From JBAZHE01 sp964547855 (GTDB taxonomy: Bacteria; Patescibacteriota; Patescibacteriia; Patescibacteriales; WJLG01): DNA of 35,997 nucleotides. The stretch is taken from positions 1-35,997 of the forward strand of contig CAZJPG010000014.1 in assembly GCA_964547855.1 (NCBI GenBank), read 5' to 3'. The translations under genes and the position numbers were made by a program. This document shows, in pieces, positions 1 through 8,028 of the stretch. How positions within the stretch are numbered: the first letter of the stretch is position 1; each line of letters opens with the position of its first letter. The notes under the pieces are model-generated. The model did no database searches and was not told where the DNA came from. It worked only from the letters and a program-made list of their open reading frames with translations.

Positions 1-284
1 ATAGTCATTCTCTTGTCGTTCAACCATTCTTTATTGCCATCATCGAAAATTGCCGTTGAAGTCAAACCAGCCTTGTATCCGCACTCCTTCAAGGCTCGAA
101 GCAAGAGATACGAAGTTGTGGTCTTACCGATTGTTCCAGTAACGCCGATAACCACCATTTTCTCACTTGGAAAACCATAAAATAAAGCAGAAGACCAACT
201 TAAAAGATAATGATAAGCTGGCTGAACGGCTCTAAATAATTTCTTAGGGATAAACTTCTTTATAATAGCGAATATCTTGTCCAT
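1..284 (-). CDS. murE: MurE-like Mur ligase, N-terminal part (runs off left edge)
   Basis: The first 94 codons of a Mur ligase, starting at an ATG at 284 and leaving the window at base 1. Residues 1-43 are a short basic/hydrophobic lead. It is followed directly by the ATP-binding P-loop GVTGTIGKTTT and then a helix with GYKAGLTST, the order seen in MurE enzymes, which add the third amino acid to UDP-MurNAc-L-Ala-D-Glu in the cytoplasm. The usual N-terminal UDP-binding domain is absent, as in many CPR MurE-like proteins (family knowledge). No Shine-Dalgarno is seen at the ATG. MurE is the best guess; another Mur ligase-like paralogue such as a MurT-type protein cannot be excluded from 94 residues. 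Confidence 0.75.
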   Translation of the reverse strand, partial: MDKIFAIIKKFIPKKLFRAVQPAYHYLLSWSSALFYGFPSEKMVVIGVTGTIGKTTTSYLLLRALKECGYKAGLTSTAIFDDGNKEWLNDKRMT

Positions 285-391
285 AGATAGAATTTAATTA
301 AATGCTGTCTTAAGCCTCAAAAACAACCATAACTACTCCTAAGAATAGCAGAAAAAAATGCTTAAGCAAAGTGTAAAAAATATAAAAAATA

Positions 392-413
392 CCTCGGCAA
401 AATAATGCCGAGG
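392..413 (-). terminator. Intrinsic terminator of the 422-814 gene
   Basis: A perfect 8-bp stem (CCTCGGCA/TGCCGAGG) with a 6-base loop. On the minus strand it is followed by a T-rich tail (from the A-run at 382-390). It lies 9 bases past the stop of the membrane-protein gene. Confidence 0.8.
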
Positions 414-421
414 CCGAATAA

Positions 422-814
422 TTAGCTTAAAAAAATTGGGTTGGCGATAAGACAGAACAAAACGACCACCGACACAGCCCCAGCGCCCCTAAACAATCTT
501 TTTCTAATCACTAATTTTTGCGAATTCCTTGAAGCAACATAGCCCTTCCAGCTAAAACGAAGACATAAAACATCGACCACAGCCATAAACAAACAACAAA
601 TTAATAATGGGCGATTATGAACAGAAGACAAGGCAATGAAGACAAAGCCAACAAGACAAGATATGAATGTCAATGATATTCTGCCTAAAAAACCGGAATC
701 CTCTCCAAATAAGCTAGTTTTTATATCCTGATCGCTCGTCAAAAGAAGACTTGTCAAACCAAGCAAACCAACGACAGTCGAAAAAATTAGTGCAAGCCAA
801 ATAATCAAATTCAC
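422..814 (-). CDS. Small orphan membrane protein, four predicted TM segments
   Basis: A 130-residue hydrophobic protein with likely membrane segments near residues 3-25, 43-63, 69-88 and 107-128, and basic loops (RNSQKLVIRKR). I do not recognise the family. The start is GTG at 814, chosen because a strong AAAAAGGAG site sits 7 bases upstream; neighbouring housekeeping genes have no such site. It is a single-gene unit with its own promoter (860-888) and terminator (392-413). The function is unknown. The start and the transcription unit are well supported. Confidence 0.75.
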   Translation of the reverse strand: MNLIIWLALIFSTVVGLLGLTSLLLTSDQDIKTSLFGEDSGFLGRISLTFISCLVGFVFIALSSVHNRPLLICCLFMAVVDVLCLRFSWKGYVASRNSQKLVIRKRLFRGAGAVSVVVLFCLIANPIFLS

Positions 815-859
815 TTACAAACTCCTTTTTATAAAGTACAACAATTAAAACATTAAAAA

Positions 860-888
860 AGAATACTGCACGAAATAAAAAATGTCAA
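860..888 (-). promoter_or_regulatory. Sigma70-type promoter for the 422-814 gene
   Basis: TTGACA (888-883), 17-base spacer, TATTCT (865-860) on the minus strand. This gives a 5' leader of roughly 40 bases ending in the strong ribosome site of the GTG-started gene. Confidence 0.65.
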
Positions 889-899
889 AAAATTAAATT

Positions 900-1877
900 T
901 TAAAACTTTAACATCCTTCTAATCAGTCTCAAAAATACATAAATCTTATGTCTACCTTCATCGAACAACACATCAAAAGTTCCTGGATAGTTCAATACCT
1001 GACCGCCGAAACCGCGCTTAAAGCGAGTGACGCCTGGCCATTTTTTTTCGTCTATGCCAAAGAAATCATAATACCTATAACCATCGGCTTTGGCTTTTCT
1101 AGTCATCTCCCATTGCAAAAGATGAGGTGCCATAAGTTCGCGATTCTCATTAGAAGAAGCTCCATGCAAATAAGTCGCAGTATCGCCAAAGAAAGAAAAT
1201 ATTCCAGCGCAAAGTATTTTATCCTCGAATGTCCCGAAAAGTAATTTTATATTCTCGCTCTGTAACATCTTTTTATAATACTCCTTTTCGTGCAGACGAA
1301 AGCCGTCGCGATTCACCGTAGCCGACATCAACTCCCAAAATCTATCGAACTCCTCAACTCCAGCCTCGCGAATCAGCACTCCCTTCTTTTCAGCTAAACG
1401 AATATTATAGCGAGTCTTTTGATGCATCTCCTTCAACAGCTCCTCTTCTGTTTTTCTCAGATCCAAAACGATAGTCTTGCTGACCTGAATATCAATGGAA
1501 TTCTGAATTTTAAATTCCGAACTCTGAACAGTCTCTTTGGGCTCGATTCTCAAAAAAACGATCCTTTCCTCTTTTGTGGCCTTTCTTATCTCTGAAAAAA
1601 CATAATTCGATAATTCAGAATTCGATATTCTAAGTTCAGTATTCAAAACTGGCCCCCTTGGCGCATAAAGATACTTCATCCCTAACGGCAAAGATTTTTC
1701 AACAAGAGTCACGGCCGCGATGATCTTGCCGCCGTCCTCTACTCCAAAACGCAAAACCTTGGCTCCGGACCTTTCCTGAAACTCCCCCCATTGCCAAGAC
1801 TGCAAAAGCTCGGAATGCTCTTGAGTTCCGACAAAATCATTTAACTTATTTTTTTCTTTTATTTCTACAAATTGCAT
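900..1877 (-). CDS. FemX/FemAB-family peptidyltransferase
   Basis: About 325 residues of the FemABX fold (tandem GNAT-like domains). These enzymes transfer amino acids from aminoacyl-tRNA to the peptidoglycan precursor stem peptide at the inner membrane face. Family-like features are SWQWGEFQERSG near the N-terminus, YAPRGPVLN, the TRYNIRLAEKKGV helix after the first domain, and a C-terminal YYDFFGID...WPGVTRFKRGFGG block. I use the ATG at 1877; an in-frame TTG at 1898 would add seven residues and neither start has a Shine-Dalgarno. It is last in the NIF3-CPBP-U32-ruvA-femX run. Two surface loops (LNTELRISNSELSNYVF and SSEFKIQNSI) are encoded by 7-base-period repeats. The added amino acid cannot be predicted. 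Confidence 0.85.
   Translation of the reverse strand: MQFVEIKEKNKLNDFVGTQEHSELLQSWQWGEFQERSGAKVLRFGVEDGGKIIAAVTLVEKSLPLGMKYLYAPRGPVLNTELRISNSELSNYVFSEIRKATKEERIVFLRIEPKETVQSSEFKIQNSIDIQVSKTIVLDLRKTEEELLKEMHQKTRYNIRLAEKKGVLIREAGVEEFDRFWELMSATVNRDGFRLHEKEYYKKMLQSENIKLLFGTFEDKILCAGIFSFFGDTATYLHGASSNENRELMAPHLLQWEMTRKAKADGYRYYDFFGIDEKKWPGVTRFKRGFGGQVLNYPGTFDVLFDEGRHKIYVFLRLIRRMLKF
1498..1532. repeat. 7-base-period AT-rich repeat inside femX
   Basis: Five consecutive degenerate heptamers: GAATTCT, GAATTTT, AAATTCC, GAACTCT, GAACAGT. They encode the loop SSEFKIQNS in the FemX-like protein. Confidence 0.7.
1602..1644. repeat. Second 7-base-period repeat inside femX
   Basis: Units ATAATTC, GATAATTC (one extra base), AGAATTC, GATATTC, TAAGTTC, AGTATTC, all ending in TTC. 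They encode the NTELRISNSELSNY segment just after the conserved GPVL. Confidence 0.7.
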
Positions 1878-1929
1878 GAAACACGAATGTTGAATCAAAA
1901 ATAATAATTTTCAACACTTAATATACAAA

Positions 1930-2499
1930 TCATTTTATATTTTTCAAGGCCTCTCTAATACGGCTTCCACTATCGGTTATCGTCTTATCGACCTTACCCA
2001 AGGCCTCTCGGGCCTCTTGCATCGAGTATCCAAGGGCCACCAGAGCCTCTATTTCGTCGCCACGGACGTTTCCAGACGAAGAACCGATAACTGGCGATAA
2101 ATAACCTATCTTGTCTTTAAGGTCTAAAATAATGCGTTCAGCGGTCTTCTTGCCGATACCAGAAACCTTGGTCAACATAGCCAAATCTCCAGAGGCTATG
2201 GCCGTCTTCAATTCCTCAGCATTTATAGAAGCCATGACGCCCATGGCCGATTTCGGACCGATGCCATTAACGTCTAAGAGCAATTCGAACATCTCCAATT
2301 TCTCATAAGTAGAGAAGCCGTAAAGCTCATTAGCGTCCTCGCGTATACTTTGATATATCCAAAATTCAGCCTGATTGCCAGTGGCCAGGTCAGCCACCGC
2401 TCCTTCGCCGACAAATATCTTATAACCAATATCGGCGTTATTCAAAATAACGAAATTTCCTCCTCGCTTGATGATTTTGCCTTTCAAATAAGATATCAT
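1930..2499 (-). CDS. ruvA: Holliday junction DNA helicase subunit RuvA
   Basis: 189 residues, close to the usual length (about 190-200). RuvA binds four-way junctions as a tetramer and loads the RuvB motor. Domain I (residues 1-62) has the OB-fold start MISYLKGKI. Two helix-hairpin-helix motifs follow, VNGIGPKSA (near 79) and VSGIGKKTAERI (near 111), and a C-terminal UBA-like domain III (EALVALGYSMQEA) that contacts RuvB. ruvB and ruvC are not in this window. The start ATG lies 8 bases after the U32 gene stop, in an operon with housekeeping and envelope genes. No Shine-Dalgarno. Confidence 0.95.
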   Translation of the reverse strand: MISYLKGKIIKRGGNFVILNNADIGYKIFVGEGAVADLATGNQAEFWIYQSIREDANELYGFSTYEKLEMFELLLDVNGIGPKSAMGVMASINAEELKTAIASGDLAMLTKVSGIGKKTAERIILDLKDKIGYLSPVIGSSSGNVRGDEIEALVALGYSMQEAREALGKVDKTITDSGSRIREALKNIK

Positions 2500-2507
2500 A
2501 TGGGGAA

Positions 2508-3797
2508 TTATTTTATTTTCCTCCTTATAACGCTATGTTCTGGTATCACCTCCTTACTTTCGATCACAACAATACCACTGCCATCTCCGCCGCCATGAGC
2601 CTCGGGTATTTCTTGGCCAGTCTTGCCATTCAACATTCTTTCCAGTTTCATTTTAAAAACAGGCAAATGCGGGCGAACTATTTCCAATTCGTCTCCGACT
2701 TTAATGGTGTTGTGCGGCTTGATCGTGGTGAAATAAGACATTGAGGACGAAGCACTCCTAACAATTATGAAATCTTCGGTTTTCGATGGTGGCAAAGCCA
2801 CACCGCAAAATTCCCAATCGCAATCGACATGACTGTTCTCTAAATTCTGCTCACCTTTTCCACCCAATAAAAATCCAGTCGTATATCCGCGATGCACCAA
2901 TCTTGTATTCAATTCCTCGGATATCTTTTTTATCTCCTTAATCCTTAATTTTTTGTTTCTGACCTTTAATTGGGCCATCGCCGATTTATAGGCATTGACG
3001 ACTACGGCCTGATAATAAACACTCTTAGCTCTCCCCTCTATCTTGAAAGCGGAAACGCCGGCTGCGGCCAGTTCATCCAAGTATTTTATCAAGCACAGAT
3101 CTTTGGAATTCAAAAGATAGGTTCCATGGTCTTCTTGCACTATCTCCATCTCACGACCATTGACTTTCGCTTCGCGCAAAAAATATTCCCAACGGCATGG
3201 CTGCGAACAATCACCCAGATTACCGGATCGCCCAGTGAATTCTTTTGATAAAAAGCAACGCCCAGAATAAGCCATGCACATCGCCCCATGAACGAAATAT
3301 TCCAATTCCAATTTCGGACATTTATCATGTATCTCCTTGACCTCTTCCAGAGTCGTCTCGCGTCCTAAAACTACGCGCTTAACACCCTGCTTATACCAAA
3401 ATTGCGCCGCCGCCCAATTAGTGCAATTGGCCTGCGTCGATAAATGGATTTTGGCCTTGGGCCAATACTTCTTTATCAAAGAGATGACTCCGGGATCGCT
3501 GGCGATCAAAGCATCGACTTCCAATTCCTTTAACAACTTCAAATACTTGGGCAATTTCGATAAGTGATCGTTATGAGCGAATATATTGATCGTAACATAG
3601 ACTTTTTTCTTTATTTTTTTGGCCTCGGCCACCGCTGTCTTTATTTTCGCTTGAGTAAAATCATTAATACGGACACGCAAAGAAAAATCAGGGATACCAA
3701 GATACACAGCATCCGCCCCAAAAGCAAAAGCCGTGCGCATCTTTTCCAAATTTCCAGCCGGAGCTATTAACTCTATTTTTGTTTTTTTATTATTCAT
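2508..3797 (-). CDS. U32 family peptidase (TrhP/YegQ-like)
   Basis: 429 residues of the U32 family. The N-terminus (ELIAPAGNLEKMRTAF, then GADAVYLG) and the signature EYFVHGAMCMAYSGRCFLS at 167-184 are diagnostic. Cysteines 174, 181, 197 and 201 form the conserved set. The C-terminal part contains EGRAKSVYY and a beta-rich domain after residue 320. Well-studied members (E. coli TrhP/YegQ, RlhA/YdcP) take part in prephenate-dependent RNA hydroxylation of tRNA or 23S rRNA rather than acting mainly as proteases, so an RNA-modification role is my preferred inference. The start is one base after the CPBP stop and the stop is 8 bases before ruvA, so expression is probably operonic. Confidence 0.9.
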   Translation of the reverse strand: MNNKKTKIELIAPAGNLEKMRTAFAFGADAVYLGIPDFSLRVRINDFTQAKIKTAVAEAKKIKKKVYVTINIFAHNDHLSKLPKYLKLLKELEVDALIASDPGVISLIKKYWPKAKIHLSTQANCTNWAAAQFWYKQGVKRVVLGRETTLEEVKEIHDKCPKLELEYFVHGAMCMAYSGRCFLSKEFTGRSGNLGDCSQPCRWEYFLREAKVNGREMEIVQEDHGTYLLNSKDLCLIKYLDELAAAGVSAFKIEGRAKSVYYQAVVVNAYKSAMAQLKVRNKKLRIKEIKKISEELNTRLVHRGYTTGFLLGGKGEQNLENSHVDCDWEFCGVALPPSKTEDFIIVRSASSSMSYFTTIKPHNTIKVGDELEIVRPHLPVFKMKLERMLNGKTGQEIPEAHGGGDGSGIVVIESKEVIPEHSVIRRKIK

Positions 3798-3798
3798 T

Positions 3799-4494
3799 TT
3801 AAAAAATCATCATATAAGCGACGATCATCACTGCCAGGTCTGCAAACAAATGGCTCAACCACGCCCCCCAAAGACTATTTGTCTTAGAATAAATATAGCT
3901 CCACCATCCCCCAGCAGCCCCGACGACTGTTCCGAAGAATAACACTATCGGCCAAGGAAAGAATTGCGACAAAAGAAGATAGTGATGAAGAGCAAAAGCA
4001 AAAGCGCCAATGATCAACGCTGGCCAAAATTTCGTCAAACCAAACAAGCCGCGAAATACGAAAGATCGCCAATAATATTCTTCTATGAATGAATGGATCA
4101 AGCTCAAAAAAACAGCGAAGATCAAAAATCTAATGCCGCCTATTCCCAAGCTCTCCACCTTATCCTTCACCAAATAGGCGTACTGATTAAAATATTCATA
4201 CTGCCAAAAATAAACTCCTAATATGGCAACAAGAAATATCAAACCAGAAACAAACCCGAGCAATAAAGACTTCCCGCGTCTTCTTGCAGTATTAATAAAA
4301 TCAAATCTTCCGATCAAGGCCCAACAGGCCAGCGGCCAAGCGATCAATAATATTTTCGTAAGAACATAAATGATCTGTGGGAAACTGACATCAGGATAGA
4401 CATAATAAAAATAAGTGCCTATGGCCTGAAAAAATAGAGCGGGCATGATCGCCCAATAGAGTACTCTCTTATTTTTGGTATTGACTATCTTCAT
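3799..4494 (-). CDS. CPBP family intramembrane glutamic endopeptidase
   Basis: 231 residues with about seven hydrophobic segments and the three CPBP (Abi/Rce1) motifs: EEYYWR (Glu138, Glu139, Arg143), FALHH (His170/171) and HLFAD (His215, Asp219). Relatives cleave membrane proteins or prenylated peptides and are often linked to bacteriocin immunity or protein maturation; the substrate here is unknown. Its ATG overlaps the TGA stop of the NIF3-like gene (ATGA), which suggests translational coupling. The U32 gene follows one base after the stop. Confidence 0.88.
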   Translation of the reverse strand: MKIVNTKNKRVLYWAIMPALFFQAIGTYFYYVYPDVSFPQIIYVLTKILLIAWPLACWALIGRFDFINTARRRGKSLLLGFVSGLIFLVAILGVYFWQYEYFNQYAYLVKDKVESLGIGGIRFLIFAVFLSLIHSFIEEYYWRSFVFRGLFGLTKFWPALIIGAFAFALHHYLLLSQFFPWPIVLFFGTVVGAAGGWWSYIYSKTNSLWGAWLSHLFADLAVMIVAYMMIF

Positions 4495-5441
4495 TTTTTC
4501 AACCTTTTCACCCTGATCAATCCAGAGACCGGAACGATCTCTATCCCCTTCTTCTCTAATTCATCTAAAAATAAATTCATGCCTAAAGAATCGGACGACA
4601 TGTGCCCGGCGATGACGACATTGATATGATTCTTTTCTGCCTCCTTGCGATGCTCTTCGCTCATGTGCATGCCAATAATTGTGCCAATGCCATAATGCGA
4701 CATGCGTTCGAAAATGTCCTTAGAACCTGACGTTCCGCCAGTGAACTCAGTTACGGCTATTTTGCCGCAATGATTATCCGGAGAACCGGCAAACAATTTA
4801 GGTCCGGCCTTATATTTGCCCGCCTCTTTATATTCTGGTATCTCCTTCAATAGGTTCATCAGATCATCGACGTATTCCGGCTTGTTCTTTTGGATAAGAG
4901 CTTCGACGAAAGTAGCGGCCAAATTGTCGCAAGGCGTGTGAATGCACATATAGTCCATCTTTAAGGCGCGCGCAAAATCCACCCAGCGATTATAATTGCC
5001 GGAGGTTACACCCCTGCCAACCTCACTAATACGCGGCTTAATGACCGATTCGGCGATATTTATCGGTATACCATAGCCAGCCAAAACCTCGGCCTGCAAT
5101 TCCATGACAGTGTGCAGATCGGCCAAGGCCTTGCCTTCTGGGTGATGAGTGATAATGGTATCGATCCCTAGTTTTTCCGCCAAAAGCATTTCTTGACCCT
5201 CGATATCTATACCGGCCATAACCTTCTTTACCGATTTCTTATTTTTATTGTCGACCAAGACGCGGCTGTCGCTGTATGGATTAGTCAATCTATCGACATC
5301 AAACCACTCTTTAGCCTCTTTCGACAATTTGTCATATTTCTTTTTTGTTCTATCTAAAAAATCCTCAACCTTTTTTTCTCCTCTTAGATCAGCCTTGACG
5401 CCCATCCTCAACGCCAGGTCGAATATCTCTTGTGTTTTCAT
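4491..5441 (-). CDS. NIF3/DUF34 family metal-binding protein
   Basis: 316 residues of the NIF3 (DUF34, formerly 'GTP cyclohydrolase I type 2') family. Metal ligands of the family are visible: THHPEG (His99, His100), an HTP near residue 179 (CIHTPCDN), and the closing AGHMSSDSLGMN. A typical glycine-rich GGTSGS lies before the last domain. Family members are toroidal hexamers that bind two metal ions; a role in metal or metabolite repair has been proposed but is not settled. The first 60 residues form an extra helical, charged N-terminal segment. First gene of the five-gene operon ending in femX; the stop overlaps the CPBP start. Confidence 0.85.
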   Translation of the reverse strand: MKTQEIFDLALRMGVKADLRGEKKVEDFLDRTKKKYDKLSKEAKEWFDVDRLTNPYSDSRVLVDNKNKKSVKKVMAGIDIEGQEMLLAEKLGIDTIITHHPEGKALADLHTVMELQAEVLAGYGIPINIAESVIKPRISEVGRGVTSGNYNRWVDFARALKMDYMCIHTPCDNLAATFVEALIQKNKPEYVDDLMNLLKEIPEYKEAGKYKAGPKLFAGSPDNHCGKIAVTEFTGGTSGSKDIFERMSHYGIGTIIGMHMSEEHRKEAEKNHINVVIAGHMSSDSLGMNLFLDELEKKGIEIVPVSGLIRVKRLKK

Positions 5442-5478
5442 TTATTTCGATTAAAAGTTAAAACACTCTTAAATAAAC

Positions 5479-5587
5479 ATCGATCGCTTCCTACGTTCGG
5501 GATGAAACTACCTGCCGCCCAAGCCCCTCCCATTTTTACATCCGGGCACCAAGCAATTGATCATCCCGAACGCAAAAAACGATCGAT
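5479..5587. repeat. Nested inverted-repeat element between htpX and the NIF3-like gene
   Basis: Outer arms ATCGATCG (5479-5486) and CGATCGAT (5580-5587). Inner perfect 12-bp arms run from 5494-5505 to 5561-5572 (CGTTCGGGATGA and its complement). The two 7-base spacers between inner and outer arms are equal, so the whole is a symmetric structure with a C-rich apical region of about 55 bases. No U-tract follows on either strand, so it is not a standard terminator. It may be a structured RNA, a cruciform, or a small mobile repeat. Confidence 0.6.
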
Positions 5588-5605
5588 CGTCTGATACTAT
5601 TTATT

Positions 5606-6514
5606 TTATATTTTTTCTCTAAGTACTGCAATCCTCTCTTCCACTGGCGGGTGTGTCATGAACAATTTAGTGAAAAAACTCACATGGCCATTCTCATCTC
5701 CCTTGAGAGGCGAAACTATATACATATGCGCCGTAGCACGATTGGCGACCTCGAGAGGTTCTTTGTCAGCCGATATCTTCTCAAGGGCCCTGGCTAATCC
5801 TTCAGGATAGCGAGTCAATAAGGCACCGTCAGCATCGGCCTTGAACTCGCGCTTACGGGAAATGGCCAATTGCAGAAGCTGAGCGAAAAGCGGGGCCAAG
5901 ATCATCAAAACTAAGGCTATGACGGTTATCGCTAATCCGATGCGGCCATCTTCATTGTTGGATTTGCGGCGGCGAGAACCAAACATGGACCAACGCCAAA
6001 ACCAATCGGCCAGCAATACGATCACTCCGACCATGACCGTGGCGATAGTGGCTATTAAAATATCCCTATTTCCAATATGTGAAAGTTCATGGGCTAGAAC
6101 GCCTTCCAATTCTGCCTTGTCCAGTTTTTGCAACAAACCGGAAGTTACCGCGATGACCGCATGTTTAGAATCGCGACCAGTAGCAAAGGCATTTGGCGCA
6201 GTATCTTCGATGATGTATATCCTTGGCACAGGCAAGCCGGCAGTGATGCAAAGATTCTCGACCAAATGATACAATTCGCGAGCACTATCATGATCTATCT
6301 CGCGCGCGCTGGACATCGCCAAAACGATCCTGTCGCTCCACCAATAACTGACGAACGACGAAACGATCGAGAAAGTCACAGCAATGTAAAGTATGGCGGG
6401 CTCACCCATGGCGTAAGAAAAAATCCAACCAATAGCGATCACAGCGATAAAAAACACTGACATCAAAAGCCAAGTCTTGCGAGTATTAGAATCGGATTGA
6501 GTATATAAGGTCAT
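5606..6514 (-). CDS. htpX: Membrane zinc metalloprotease HtpX (M48B)
   Basis: 302 residues, near the usual 280-300. Two N-terminal membrane helices (14-35 and 38-58) are followed by a cytoplasmic catalytic domain with HELSH (His142, Glu143, His146). Two more helices lie near 155-172 and 195-217, and the third zinc ligand region is EFKADADG. HtpX degrades misfolded inner-membrane proteins, in partnership with FtsH in studied bacteria. The start is 6 bases after the DUF1189-like gene stop, with lemA one gene further upstream; LemA-HtpX linkage is common in bacteria and supports both calls. Confidence 0.94.
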   Translation of the reverse strand: MTLYTQSDSNTRKTWLLMSVFFIAVIAIGWIFSYAMGEPAILYIAVTFSIVSSFVSYWWSDRIVLAMSSAREIDHDSARELYHLVENLCITAGLPVPRIYIIEDTAPNAFATGRDSKHAVIAVTSGLLQKLDKAELEGVLAHELSHIGNRDILIATIATVMVGVIVLLADWFWRWSMFGSRRRKSNNEDGRIGLAITVIALVLMILAPLFAQLLQLAISRKREFKADADGALLTRYPEGLARALEKISADKEPLEVANRATAHMYIVSPLKGDENGHVSFFTKLFMTHPPVEERIAVLREKI

Positions 6515-6520
6515 AGGTTT

Positions 6521-7318
6521 TTATTTTTTAATCTCACCCTCTTTATGGCTGGCGGCAAAAACGATGAAAAGCATATAGACCAAAAATATCAACGAAGGCA
6601 AGAATGGCGGCTTGAAGGCAGTAATAGTAGAAATTGTTCTTATGAATATTGGCAAGACGATGGCGAAAGAGCCCGCGGAAACGATTTCAAGATATTTCCA
6701 GTCCTTCTTGGCGAAGGCTGAAACGACCCAAACAATAAAAGACCAAAAGAATAGGAAAAAAGCATTCGCCAAAGAAAAAGCGATAAATAAGAACACCATG
6801 AACAGAAAAACAAAAACGAAAATAACGGAATGAAAATTATTGAGCGACGATAATATTTCATTCTTATCGACGCTTCCGTTCGACATGTCTTTGAATAGCC
6901 TTGTTTCTATCTTATTCTGTTCAGAGTTATAAGCAGACACCTCTTCATTAGTTACGAGAACGACGATCTTGTCTTGGTCAGAGGTAAGATCTGTCACCTT
7001 AACGGTACTCGACGACCTAGTATCGACGACTATTTTGAAGCCATCCACCTCTCTTGTGAACGGTTGTTCGATCTCAGAGACCAAGAGTATTCCGTCTTTA
7101 AGATCTGCTTTAAAATACGGAACTTGATCATTGAAAAAAACCTTAGCGTCATTCCAGAGCCCGATTATATTCAAACACAAAAAGACACCAGCGATGACCG
7201 AAAACAAAAAAGTGGCGATGAAAAAATTGACTGCGCCAGACTTACCGTCCGACCGTCTTTGAGAGAGCCACTTAAAATCGTAAAGGGAATGATATAGATT
7301 TTGAAAAATTCTTTTCAT
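6521..7318 (-). CDS. DUF1189-like membrane protein
   Basis: 265 residues. The order is a short basic cytoplasmic start (SLYDFKWLSQRRS), a membrane helix at 28-50, an extracytoplasmic domain of about 110 residues with an acidic, substrate-like beta pattern (KDGILLVSEIEQPF, FKIVVDTRSS), then four to five hydrophobic segments from 163 to the end and a charged tail. This layout matches DUF1189-type proteins, whose function is not established; the match is by pattern only. It sits between lemA and htpX, 6 bases ahead of htpX, which suggests a membrane stress or quality-control context. No Shine-Dalgarno. Confidence 0.6.
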   Translation of the reverse strand: MKRIFQNLYHSLYDFKWLSQRRSDGKSGAVNFFIATFLFSVIAGVFLCLNIIGLWNDAKVFFNDQVPYFKADLKDGILLVSEIEQPFTREVDGFKIVVDTRSSSTVKVTDLTSDQDKIVVLVTNEEVSAYNSEQNKIETRLFKDMSNGSVDKNEILSSLNNFHSVIFVFVFLFMVFLFIAFSLANAFFLFFWSFIVWVVSAFAKKDWKYLEIVSAGSFAIVLPIFIRTISTITAFKPPFLPSLIFLVYMLFIVFAASHKEGEIKK

Positions 7319-7389
7319 AAGATTTTTATTTTCTCATTAAGTCCCCTAAAAAATATTTTAGGAGACGGATACGAACAAATAACGATATC

Positions 7390-7962
7390 TTATTTAGCGC
7401 CAAAATCCACTTTAACTGGAGCTTTTTCATCCTCAGCGGCCTGGAAGAATTCGTAGGCCTTAAACTTAAGCATACCATTAATGATATTTGTCGGGAAAAC
7501 CTGGATCATAGTATTGAAGTCGCGGACATTGCCATTATAGAAACGGCGCGAAGCCATGATCTTGTCTTCAGTGTCGGTCAACTCGCGCTGAAGCTCGAGA
7601 AAATTCTGATTGGCCTTAAGGTCTGGATAGGCCTCGGCGATAGCGAAGATCGACTTTAAAGCGCCGGAAAGCTGGCCTTCGGCCTCCGCCTTAGCATTGG
7701 ACGGACCGCCTTCCACCCCCATGGCACGGGCGCGAGCATCGACGACTTTATCGAAGACCTCTTTTTCATGAGCGGCATAACCCTTCACGGTCTCGACCAA
7801 ATTAGGAATCAAGTCATAACGACGCTTGAGTTGGACGTCGATATCGCTCCAAGCTTCATCGACGCGATTGCGGCCCCTTATGAGCCCATTGTACATGGTT
7901 ATCACCCAGCCGACGAACAAAGCAATGGCGGCAAGGATGACTAATAATACTGTTTGAGACAT
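7390..7962 (-). CDS. lemA: LemA family protein
   Basis: 190 residues, the standard LemA length. One N-terminal membrane helix (residues 3-22) has its short N-terminus outside, followed by a four-helix bundle with the hallmark DEAWSDIDVQLKRRYDLIPNLV and the closing ANQNFLELQ...TEDKI..SRRFYN pattern. The molecular function is unknown; the gene is widely found beside htpX or other membrane proteases, as here. It is followed by a weak hairpin near 7347-7362 and then the DUF1189-like gene. The start ATG at 7962 has no Shine-Dalgarno and lies in very AT-rich DNA. Confidence 0.93.
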   Translation of the reverse strand: MSQTVLLVILAAIALFVGWVITMYNGLIRGRNRVDEAWSDIDVQLKRRYDLIPNLVETVKGYAAHEKEVFDKVVDARARAMGVEGGPSNAKAEAEGQLSGALKSIFAIAEAYPDLKANQNFLELQRELTDTEDKIMASRRFYNGNVRDFNTMIQVFPTNIINGMLKFKAYEFFQAAEDEKAPVKVDFGAK

Positions 7963-8028
7963 GTTTTTGAATTTTTAATTTCTAATTTTGTAATTTTCAA
8001 AAATTATAAAATTTAAAAATTAATTATA

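Noticed and set aside
7344..7364. Hairpin between lemA and the DUF1189-like gene as a full terminator
   Set aside because: The stem is short and A/T-rich (CCTAAAA/TTTTAGG) and lacks an immediate U-tract; at most it is a weak attenuator.
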